This document shows, piece after piece, positions 34,455 through 45,300 of a DNA stretch of 64,000 nt; the stretch's first letter is position 1; each line of letters opens with the position of its first letter. The notes beneath the pieces are model-generated. The model did no database searches, had not been told where the DNA came from, and saw only the letters and a list, made by a program, of their open reading frames with translations. Source of the stretch: Culex pipiens pallens (Eukaryota > Arthropoda > Insecta > Diptera > Culicidae); NCBI RefSeq assembly GCF_016801865.2, contig NC_068938.1:130476689-130540688 (forward strand), in the 5' to 3' direction. The position numbers and the translations under genes were made by a program.

Positions 34455-35480
34455 CATGACAATGTTTTCTCATTGACCCAAATTTACTAGCAGAAACAAC
34501 AAATTTGAACAATTTATATTTAAAGATTGTTTAAAGGTCCTAAAAAATCTAGAACGTTTTTTTGCAATTCCTAATACTTTATTTCGTCGCTAACAATTCA
34601 AAAAGCGTCATAAACATAGACTTTGCGTGAGACATAGCGCTCATTGAAATGTTAGCGACGATTTTTTCGTCATTCTGTACACTACAGTGACGAAATGGCC
34701 TACTAATCACCAAAAATAGCAGTGCTGACAAGTTATTTCTTTTCAGCACTTGTATTGAAAAGTACGTAAACTAGAGAGACTTTTGGTTGTGTTCAAGGAC
34801 TCATTTTAAAGAATGGACGTAGAATTGATGCAGCCAATTTGTTTAATTCAAACTTGTTTTCACTGTGTGTTGCCCAAATGCAAATGTATTGCGACATATA
34901 TAGAGCCATTTTCTCACTAAGCCCAAATTTTAATTCAAAATTTGATTGCACCATCATGGGCTTGAGCAAATTTGACATAGGAGCAATTCTTTACGAAATC
35001 GGTCTTTTTTTAGAATTTTATTTTTTGTATTTGTTTAATCCGACTGAAACTTTTTTGGTGCCTTCGGTGTGCCCAAAGAAGCCATTTTGTATTATTAGTT
35101 TGTCCATAAAATTTTCCATACAAATTTGGCAGCTGTCCATACAAAAAAGATATATGAAAATTCAAAATTCTGTATCTTTTGAAGGAATTTTCTGATCGAT
35201 TTGGTATCTTCGGCAAAATTGTAGGTATGGATAAGAACTACACTGAAAAAATGATACACGGTAAAAAAATTTGGTGACTTTTTATTTAACTTTTTGTCAC
35301 TAAAACTTGATTTGCAAAAAACACTATTTTTATTTTTTTTTAATTTTTGATATGTTTTAGAGGAGAGTTCTTCGATAACTTCGAAAAGTTATAACTCTAA
35401 GACTTAGTTAAACTTTAACTTTTGAGATAAAATTAATGCTAGCTTATTTAAAAAAAAAAATATCCCTTATCCCCATTACC
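34455..35480. repeat. CEP89 upstream intron: small hairpin repeat and a foldback-arm fragment
   Basis: 34582-34670 has TCGTCGCTAACA inverted as TGTTAGCGACGA. 34985-35365 matches one arm of the foldback at 47538-50584 (shared AAACTTTTTTGGTGCCTTCGG and GATACACGGTAAAAAAA). This copy lacks the TA-inserted element present in the left arm there. No gene is seen. Confidence 0.6.
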
Positions 35481-35519
35481 TTTCCAGATTCCTTTCCAAG
35501 TTCTTCAACCCCCCAAGCA

Positions 35520-35762
35520 ATGCCCACTCCACCATGTCCTCCAAGCTACCAACGCGCAAAAACATCGAACCCCTGTTCCGCATCGTCTCCGACTTGGACA
35601 AACCCTCGAACCGGTCCTCCTCGCCGCCAACAAATGACCAAACCTACGAGGATGCCGCCCATCCCGAAACAACGCCCGATCGCGTCCGGTTCCGGCGCGT
35701 TCGCCACCAACGCAACGGCCAACTTCCAGGTCCGGCTCGAACCTACGTCGGAACGGTGGTGA
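35520..35762 (+). other. Upstream overlapping ORF in CEP89 mRNA
   Basis: An ATG 14 bases before the CEP89 start opens an 80-codon frame (MPTPPCPPSYQRAKT…) in another phase. It overlaps the first 229 bases of the coding sequence. Scanning ribosomes would meet it first (context GCAATGC versus ACCATGT). It is probably regulatory or incidental, not a conserved protein. Confidence 0.3.
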
Positions 35763-38305
35763 GCCGGAGCGCAAGCGCCGACGACCTGATGGCGGGCAAC
35801 CCAAAGTCACGTCCGGAACGGAAACCTACGACCGATCACGTGCTACGGGCCAAGGACGCCCAGATCGCCAAGTTGGTCGAGAAGATCTCGAAGCTGTTCG
35901 AGTGCAACGGGCAGTTTGCGACGGAGAATGAGAAGTTGCAGAAGGAGTTCCAGCGGGTTCAGGAGAAAATGAAGGAGTTGGAGTCCAAGAGGAAAGGGTG
36001 CGAGAGTTGTGGGTTGTTTGAGAATGAGCGGGAGTTGCTGGTGAAGGAGAATGGCGATCTGAAGAACGACGTTAAGATGATGAAGATTCTGGTGTATCGA
36101 TTGAACGTGCAGGTTGAACGGTATCAGGACGTGATTCGGGATGGGAAGGAGTCGACCTCGAAGGAAATGCCTCGGATAGACTTTGTGGACAGCTCGTACG
36201 GTGGCGTGAAGGACAATCTGAACTGGGGACCGGTGAATTCGCACACGCTGGGACCGCTGCTGAACGCGTACGAGGAGACGATAGCCGAGAAGAACGATCT
36301 GGTGCAGCAGTACGAGCGGGAGTTTATCAACTTCACCGGGAAGCTGAAGTCGGTGCTGGAGGAAAACGAACGGCTCCACAAGGACATGGAGGAGATCAAG
36401 AGTACGCAAAGCAACTGGTTTTCGGAGCGGGCTCGGCTGCAAGCGCAGGTGGACGTGTTTCGAAACAAGGCGGACATTCAGGGCAAGCGAGCCGATTTGG
36501 CCAAGGAGAAGCTGGTCGAGGTGCTGAAGTGCTACGAGCAAAAGAGTATGATTCGATTTTGGTGGTTAGATCAAATTCAAATCTGTGATTTTTGTTCTAG
36601 TTCAAGCTCAAACACTCGATTTGGAGCGACTTCAGGAAGCCTACGCAAGATCGAAAGGGGAGTTGACCTCCCTAAGGAATCTTCACCAGAAGCCGGAAGT
36701 CGTGGTGGACAGCTTGAAGGAGTGTCAGAAGTAAGTCAAATAAGTTTTCTTTAAACTCAACTTTAATCAAATAATATTATTCAGACTCTTCGACGAGCTG
36801 AAGCTGCAACACGACTCGGAAAAGACGCGTTTCGGGGCGGAAATGGATGCGCTCAAGGAGTCGATTCAGGCGAAAAACGAGGAAATTGCTCAGCTCAACA
36901 CGAAAGCGGCCGAGCAGCAGAAGGTTTTCGATCGGCAGAAGGACATCAACGAGTAAGTTTTTTGTCTGTTTTTGCCACTCTAAACTGGGTTAAAAACTTA
37001 AATTACTTTAACGTGTGAAACGAATTTGATCAAAAGCCTCTACTGCTTGCATTTAAGAGTTTGACAGTTGTCAAAATCGATCAAACGCATGGGTTTATTT
37101 ACAATAATTTGGAAATTTCCTTACTTTTCCGGAAAATACCAAGAGGAGAATTTATGTAATATGAGTTCAAACCTTTTGAAGCGACCCTTTCTCCGAGTCC
37201 GGCTTCCTGAGGTTCAGTCCTTCTGACCTCGATTCCATCTCTCCAAAAAGACCCGACTACATTGATTTAGAACAACAATGATGAGACAATGTTTTTTAAC
37301 GTGTAACAGCCCCTCTTGTTTCCATGACAGTTTGACATCGTCGGTTGTCAAAATCGATAATTTTGACTACACTTTTCCACAATAAATCGTATTTATCTGG
37401 CTTTTGAGTGAAGTTCACAACAAGAACTTTGGGTCACACCAAATAGCCCGTTGAGTTAGAGTAGCACTGAGCGAAACGAAGACAGTTAGGACACCTGAAA
37501 TAAGCTAAACGGTGTCGCAGCGAAAAACTGAAGTTCAACGACGAAACCCTTGAAGCAAACGATGATGGAGGATGTCAAAGTGAGCGTTGATAAAAAAAAT
37601 CGATTTGGCCATTAATGTTTCAAATACGGAAGAAATGATTCCGTAGAAAGGCGAAAACATGTGTGCACACATTGTAAATAGAAGCCGTAGAGAAAATTAA
37701 ATATTACCCAAGAACCAAGGAAGGAAATCTGCTAGTACGCATTGTAAACAAAGGTCTTAAAGGGCATGGCAGTTGTACTTATCAATTCAAAAGAAAGAGC
37801 ATCAGATGCTGGAAAAAAGTCCAACGCGCCGAATCAGAGTTTGCAACCGTAAGTCAAGAATTTGAAGATTGAATCAACAGTCTGAAGTCCGTAATAGAAA
37901 CGTCGTTTTTCGTTTTCATTATTCACGTTTCCAATGTCTGGAAATTCCAATCTATTAGAATCAAATTATAATTCACTTATTCCCTTCCACAGAGTCCTGA
38001 TGGAGAAGAACGCCGCCCTCCGGCAGTCCCTGGAGCGCGCCAAACAGTCCAAAGAGGTCCTGAAGGCACGCCTCAAAAACATGGTCACCTGGGGCAAGGG
38101 CGTGGAGCACAAACGATCCCAACCCCCGGCCAGCGGAGAATCGTGGCGCGAGCTGCAGGAGCGAATCCGCCAACGGGAGGAGCAACTCCAGCTGCTGCAG
38201 GTCCGGCACGTCGAGGAGATTGGCCAGCTGCAGCGTAGGTTGAAACAGCGCGAGGACACGTTGCGACGTGTGCTGGCGGAGAAGGCCCAGTTTCGACAGG
38301 TTTAA
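35534..38305 (+). CDS. Cep89: CEP89-like centriolar coiled-coil protein, four coding exons
   Basis: Exons are 35534-36545, 36601-36730, 36785-36952 and 37993-38305. All introns are GT…AG and phases agree, giving about 540 aa. Residues 1-100 are polar and disordered (SSKLPTRKNIEPLFR). From about 110 to the end the protein is almost continuous coiled coil. The segment SHTLGPLLNAYEET (about 236-249) followed by EKNDLVQQYEREF is what I recognise from the CEP89/CCDC123 family (Drosophila CG8214). It is a distal-appendage protein of the mother centriole, needed for cilium formation in vertebrates and linked to mitochondrial and neuronal function in flies. The start is set by ACCATGT at 35534, but the frame stays open back to the acceptor at 35487. 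Assignment rests on remembered family features; another long coiled-coil protein is possible. Confidence 0.7.
36953..37992 (+). other. CEP89 intron 3
   Basis: This 1,040-bp intron runs from GTAAGT to TTCCACAG. AACGTGT and TGTCAAAATCGAT words occur twice in direct orientation (about 37010-37080 and 37300-37360), hinting at an old repeat. No coding or RNA gene is recognised. Confidence 0.45.
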
Positions 38306-39211
38306 CCGGATCAGTATGTGTTTTTACTAAATGTTGGTAGTACAAAGCAAAGCATCGAATGCACTTAGTTTTTTGTTGGTAAGAAGGAAACAATCGCGCG
38401 CGCGGAACTAGTCCAATTGAACGCTTTAAATATAATTGTGAAACGAAATGTTGACGGCTACTTCAATGGTGAGAAAAATCAAACACGTTTTAGGCTTTTC
38501 AACTCAGTTTTTTTTTATTTATTTTTGTATTTTTTCTTCATTCCTATAATGTTGACTTACAGCTACCAATTTCAGTTATAAATACAATCAATATATTTCA
38601 CTTCAGTGTTCTGTTTAGTTGTTAACGCATCTCTCATTCTTCAAACCAAATCGTTTTCACTAATTTCTCTCAAATTCATTACTGCTTCGCTTGCGTCAGC
38701 TCAAATCTACTTGCTACATCTTGGTTGTGTGATTCTAATATTATTTTGCAAGGTTACCAAAACGAAAACAAACCCAGTTTTTGTTTTGACTCATCACAAT
38801 TCAAACAAATGAAAACTTGTCCTGTTTGCTACTCAAGTACGACGGTTTAGTTCAATTGGCATACTTTATTTCTCAAAGTACAAGTTCTTTTCAAAAATCA
38901 CATTCAATGCCAAATTCTGAATTTCAAAATTTCCCAAAACCCTTGTTTTTTGCGAATTCATTGCGACTATTGTTAAAGATAAAACGGCATATAGAGTAAT
39001 AACAATCATAGTGTGTAGGTGTGTGTATGTGTTTGTCAAACTGCGTACACGTGCGTCAGAGCTGGAAAACTGGGAGGGAGAGAATATATACTTCTAACAT
39101 CGGGGACACACGGTTCAAACAAGCAGAGTGCGCGTGCACATGCAGGATATGATGACGACGCGCGCGCGCCCTTCAGACCAGCCCACTGGATGAGGATCCC
39201 AGCGGGAAGCG
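38306..39211. terminator. Convergent 3' ends of CEP89 (+) and btz (-)
   Basis: Only 906 bp separate the two stop codons. For btz, a minus-strand AATAAA lies at 38870-38865, about 345 bp after its stop, and another near 38515. No canonical AATAAA follows CEP89 closely. The two 3' UTRs may overlap. A TG/CA-rich patch lies at 39010-39060. Confidence 0.4.
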
Positions 39212-39328
39212 TCAACCGGCCGTCGGATCCACGGACGGGGTGGTTGCGGCGAGGTCTAGCTTTTCGGCGCCTCCGGCGGCGGCCAGGGCGTCCAACGCCG
39301 GACGGTTCTCCTCCTGGATGGTGAGATT
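39212..39328 (-). CDS. btz: btz coding exon 4 (C-terminus)
   Basis: The acceptor CCTTTCCAG ends at 39329. The exon encodes 38 residues (NLTIQEENRPALDALAAAGG … VDPTAG) and TGA at 39214-39212. The codon choice and clean acceptor make it a good terminal exon. Confidence 0.8.
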   Translation of the reverse strand, partial: NLTIQEENRPALDALAAAGGAEKLDLAATTPSVDPTAG

Positions 39329-42300
39329 CTGGAAAGGGGTGGGAAATTTGTTAGTACTTTTTTGTTAATTATACTCTAAACTGAAAATTATAAGGCTTGA
39401 ATGGACTTCCCATCTCCAGACGTAACAATCACACTTCGGCTTACACTTAGCCGAATTCGATCAAAACTGTCAGCAAAATTTCCGATCCCTCCCTCGTGTC
39501 GTCTTTCCCTTCAACTTCTTTGATAAAGCTTCCTTGGTGTAGTAGTAGCCATCGCTATTGCTCCGCGATTGAAGCTTATGAAAAAAAAGCTCTTTCGCAG
39601 AAGAAACGTCTAAGGTGGCCATGGATGATGGCGACGAAGATAATTCTGCTCCAAAAGCTCATTAATGTTCTTTTTGTGTTTATCTCTCCAGGAGCTGCGT
39701 CGTGAGACATTTTCTGATTGCCAATGGCTACTATTTATGCTACGATTCTTCAAAATGATACTGAAAGCCTACTAAACTGTGTTGCTGAATCACAAGACCG
39801 TGTGCTGTCAGAAATGGTTGCCATTGCGTGCCAACAGAACAGGGTAGATCATAGCAACCTGTCGTTGACTAGCGCTGCCAGATTTCACTGGATGTTCTTG
39901 CAGAGTCTCCAGAAGTAAATTGATGAGCCCTTCCCCCTTTCTAACATAGACACACACATAACTGCACGTCAACCTCACTAAATACGCGGTAAAGTGCTAC
40001 TTCGGCTGTGTCCCAAAAATAGCTGATTGATCGCACTCTGTCGAAGGTTCGGATGATAATTTGAAAATATTCAACGATCGAAAATCTTAGGAGGGCAGAC
40101 ATCTAAGGAGAACTTGACAGTCGAAAGAGGAAACAAGAAATTCGCAAAATTGCAAGCCATCTCGACGAGAGGACTTCGGTGTTAAGTCCGTGAGTGGGAA
40201 ATGCAGAACCCGTTTACTCGAAGCGCAGGACGGTTATCACTTTTGAAACGCGTACTGTGAACCGTCTGTCGTCGTTAAAGTTTATGTTGTTGACATTATG
40301 TAACATGGTAGAGAGTTAAACTATTTCGGTGCCAAATTATGACGACGTCAGTTTTCAACCGATTTTTAGGAAAGGGTTTAAAAGATTCCAAGTCAACTTT
40401 GTAATACAAATTGTCATGTTCATATGGATCATACCAAGCCTTGATCGGGATCGGTTTTTTGAATGTTTCGCTCCGCGTTTTTTCGTCTCTCCTAGTTCGC
40501 ATTTTTTTACTTTCTAATAGGTCAATTCCGCGGATCAAGTGGTGTCAAACTCGTATAGATTGATTGCTGAGCTTTATTGACGTTTGCTCTGCCAGTCTAT
40601 TTGATTGTCACCATTTTTAGTTTTTTCTCGAAGCGTGCTGTAACAAGTTCAAGTATTGTCCCAATCCGAACAAATAATGGAAAATCGGTGCCTCAGTCAA
40701 GTTGTGTCGCTTGTTTTCGACGAGTTGCATGTGGTTTTACGGCCAAGATCTTGACGGAAACCGGCGTTGAATGGAAAGTAAGTGCAAAATGCGTTCACGC
40801 GTTGCCAGATTGTGGTATTTTTTTGTTTAATAAAACATCAAAGCAATCATAGGACTTCTTCATAGACGAAAACCGCGCTAAGATGAGAGATTCGCGGTTT
40901 GGAAGTCCGTGATTGGGAAATGCTGTTTGCTGGTAAATTCCTTCCTTAGCACAAATTAATGTATTCGATAGAGTTATGAAACAATGTAATAAGCCGTTGC
41001 CGAGGCAAAACTAGATTCAAGCTTATATCGCCCTATCAAGCAAACGTCAACTGACGCCATTCTTGACATGCTTTGTAACAGTAATTGTGAAATGAGCAGT
41101 GAATAAAACTGCTTGCATCTTTGGCTAATGCCTCTTTCTGCGTAAAGAATCGAACCGAAACCGATCTATTACTTCATTTGTTTCATTTGTTAGAGCAGTG
41201 ATGATCTCTCAGAATTTGAAAAGACAAGTTACCAGTCAACACCTGAATATCAAGTCATCTCAATCACTCGCTTGTTAAGGTGGCTTGCATCACACAAACG
41301 AGGATTTCCCACAAAAGAGTTATCTTAAATTAATGTATGCCCAAACTACGCAAATAGCATCCGAGAATTCAAGGCAAAAGAAACATGAGTCATCACCGAC
41401 AAGAATTTAATGTAACTTGAAAAAGCGCCTCCTTAAATTCATAGTACAGAATTGATAGTAGGCAACTCGAAGAGTAGAAGGATTCAAAAGCAAGCCTGTC
41501 AACATTTTAAAAAAGGCATTGAGGAATTGTTTTATTGACGCCAATCTTAAGTTCACAACCACAGCGATCTTTTCATGATAAATATTCGATCAGTTAAGCA
41601 ACTTCCGCAGTATTGGAAGACATCTCCTCGAGGCTACTCGACTGTGACGTCCGTGAGTGGGAAATGCCTTCCCGAGTAAACTTAACAAAAAGAAGCATTC
41701 CAATCAGCAAATCCAACTCACCTTCACCGACTCGCCCATCTTGTCGACCGCTTCCTTATCCCCGTCCTTGCCGCCGTCCTTGTCCGCTCCGGGCGAGGGA
41801 CTCTTCCGCGCGGCACTCGTCACCGCCGTCGGCGGCTGGTACGGCGCTCGCTGCACAAACATGTTGTCCAGGATGTGGTCGATGTTGTCGGCGGCGTTAT
41901 TGCCGGGTTGCTGCTGCGACTCGTCGCCATCGTTGGAGGAGCCTCCTGGGCCGGTTGCGCCGGCGCTGTCCGCGCGGTTGTTTTTCGTTTTGCGATCGGG
42001 CGGCGCCAGGATGGGGATGGCCGCCGTTGGACGGCGCTGGGACGGGAGTGGTCGTGGGGCTTGCGTTTGGGATTGGGGCGCGTAGTAGGTGATGCCGCCG
42101 CTGGATTGGTAGAGAGCTGCCGTGGCGGCGGAGGGCGATGGGTTGATGGGGACGACCGGGGCCGGGGCAACGGGTTGCGGGACGGGGACGACGGGGTTGT
42201 ACGCGGTTTGGGTGTAGGTGTAAGGAGCGGCCGGGTATTGGGCGGGGGGTGTTGGGTTGATGGTTGGGACGTAGTTCAGGATTTGGGGAGGGGGTGCTGC

Positions 42301-45300
42301 GGTTGCTGGTTGCGGGGTTGGTTGAGGGGCGGCCGTTGTTTGCGGGATGTACGCGGCAGGGGGCGGGGCCTGGATGTACTGATTGCTGGGTTGTGAGTAT
42401 TGCGGATATTGGGGCGCGCTGAGAAGTGGGTTGGGTGCTTGTTGGTTCACGACCGTTGGCGGTTGCGGGACCGGTGCGTTGGGGGTGCCGAAGTCGGTCG
42501 CGGCAGGTGTGTTGGGGTTGTAGTAAGCTGCGGCTGCCGCTGCCGGGTGCTGGTACTGAACTGGCGGCGCTTGGCTCGTTGGTTGCGGTTTGCTCGTGGC
42601 CGCCGGTTGGCTCAGATATTCGTTGGGCAGGTTCAGTGGCAAGGTTGGCTGCTGTGGGTAAACGCCCGGCTTGGGGGCTTGTGAGGTGACCAGCTTCTGC
42701 TGCTGGTTGTGAAGTTCTTGCTGGAGAAGCAGCTGCTGTTGCTGTTGTTGGTGAAGCAATTGCTGCTGTTGCTGTTCGTGAAGTGGCGATGGAACGGCCA
42801 CAACGTTTGGAGGTTGGTCCAGGGTTGACCGTTGTCGCAGGTTGGAGTACCGCTTCGATGACCGTGAACTGCTGTCCTGAGCGGCGAGCATCTGCTGCTG
42901 CTGTTGCGGATTGACCGCGCCCATGTGATGCAGCTGTGCCGGAGGAGGCTGCGCCTGCTGCTGTGTCAGCTGCGGGGGCGGAACCTGCGTAGGCGTCTGA
43001 CCTGCGGGTGGCCCGTGCAGCTGTTGCTGCTGGTATTGAGCCTGCTGAAGCTGGTATTGCTGTTGTTGCTGCGGCGTCGCAACGATCTGGCGGGGTGAAA
43101 TTTGAGATCGGGCGTTGAGCGCCGCTACGTTGCTGGTCGCCGGCAGACCAGCCGGAAGCGGCTGTTGGCGATCTTTGCTGGGGCGTTGCGCCTGCGACTG
43201 CGGCGGCGGGTACTTGGGAATGTCCGTTTGACCAATTTCGACCGACTGGATGGTGGCGTTCGCGGGTGGATTGTACGGGAACTTGGCATCCTTCGGCATC
43301 TTCGAATCTCCGTACGAATCGTAGTGATCGTCGTAGGACGACTGCTGTTGATGAAGCTGCTGCTGTTGGATCTGCTGCGGCTGCGGTTGAGCCTGCTGGA
43401 TCGGGGCCTGCTGCTGGGGAAGTTGCGGCGGAGGCTGCTGTGGAATCAACTGAGCTTGCTGCTGCTGCTGGTTCGGATAGTGATGCTGCTGAACCGGTCG
43501 CTGGTCCAACATTCGCTCCGGAACTCCACCCACTGGTGGAACCATTGCGTTGTTCATCTTGTTGCTCTGACTACTTCCGGACAGCGCTCCTCCGCTGTTG
43601 CTGTGCACGACCTGGCCTCCGGCCACACCTCCCGGACCAGCCATCGGCAAACCACCCTCGTTGGTCTTGTTCCTGGTCTGGTTCTTGAACTGCAGCGACG
43701 TGATCACCTTGTAGTCACTTCCTCGGCGATCCTTCTCCTTGCTACTCCTCTGGTTCAACAGCTTGTTCTCCTTGTTGTGATAGCTATTATTGTTGTTCGC
43801 CATCCTGTCCGCACTATACCGACCTCCGTCGTTACGACCATCCCGATACTGACCATCGTGCTGCTGCACCTGTTGATCGTACTCCCTCTCCCGATCCCAA
43901 TTCCTATCAGGACCTCCCCTCTGTTGATCATACCGCTCTCCACGATCTCTCTCCATGCCACCACGATCGTGATCAACCCGACGCCGCTCAGCCGGCGGCC
44001 TCGGACGACCTCCACCGGTCCGCTCATCCAATCGCTCATCGATCGACGACCGGGACTGCCGACTGGCACGGCGCATGTTCTGGCTCGAGCGGGACTTGCC
44101 AACGCTGCCACTGCTGTTGAGGCTGTTGTTGTTGCTGCTGTTGTTCATGCCGCCGACGCCACCGCCCAGCTCGGGGAATTCCTCCGGCCGCGGAAGAGAC
44201 TTGCGCGGGCGCGTGTGCTCGTTCACGTTGTTTGACTTGGAGTACGCGTCCTCATCCTCCCAGTTGCGGGTGTACTTGTTGGGACCGCGGCTGAAAAGGA
44301 ATTTTAAGTTGAATAATCAAACGTAACATCAATAACCTCCACCCAAAAAAATACTCACGCATAGCGCCTTCTCCTGCGCGCCCTCGGCGGCCCATCCTCG
44401 CTCCGGATGTCGTACCCGTACGCCGAGACCAGTTCCGCCCGCGACTTCGGAGCCTGCTCGCTCTCATCGAACCGATCGTGCGTCCAACGATCCGCCGACG
44501 CTTGCCACTTCTTCATCGTCTTCGAAGCCATCGACTTCTCCACTCCCTTCCGTCCATCTCCACTGCCGCCACCCCCACCCCCTCCCACCGACGCATCATC
44601 ATTCTTGGCGTTCTCATCGTCCAACTCCTTCCCGTCCTCCTCGTCCTCCAGCGTCCGGTCGTCGTGCTCGTAAAACGTGCCCTTCTTCGGAATGTACTGC
44701 GGATTGCTCCGATCTTCGTCGTCGTCGACCTTCTTCTTGGCGTCCGCTTCCTGCTCCTGGCCATCGCCGCTCTGCCGTTCGTAGTCCAACACCTCGATCA
44801 CGTCGTCGTCCGAACCACCGCCGTCGGTCTCCGAGCCCAGTTCTTCCTCTTCTTCCTCCTCCTCGTCACCACTCTCACCACTTTCGCCGCTTTCCTCGTC
44901 CTGTTCGTCGTACTCTTCTTCGCCGTCCGACGGCGAGTCCGAAGCCGTGTCGTACTCGGACTCGACCGTCGCGAGGCCGCTCTGCTGCGATGTGTCCTCG
45001 CGGGCGGCGTCTGCGGTGTTCTGTGAAGGTGGAGAGAAGGAAAAAAATGGTTTTAGGCTTGGAAATAATTTGAAAGAATTGAATGTTGTTCAACTAAAAA
45101 AAAATGTATACCATTAAAAAAATCAAAAATCCCGGACCGCCCTATTATGCCCCTCAGTTTTCAACCTGCGATATCTCGGATTGACAATCGTAGAAAGTTG
45201 ATCCAGGAGAACTCAATTTTAAGAAAAAAGGACGTAATCGATTTACGCAGTCCTCTTTTAAATTTTTAATTTGTTTTAGTGTGTGCTGCGCAAATGACAT

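Noticed and set aside
43102..44235. 377-codon plus-strand ORF (and neighbours at 41613-43098)
   Set aside because: It lies exactly antisense to btz exon 3. The Leu/Arg-rich text is the mirror of CAG/CCG-rich codons, while the minus strand has the SELOR domain and matching splice phases.
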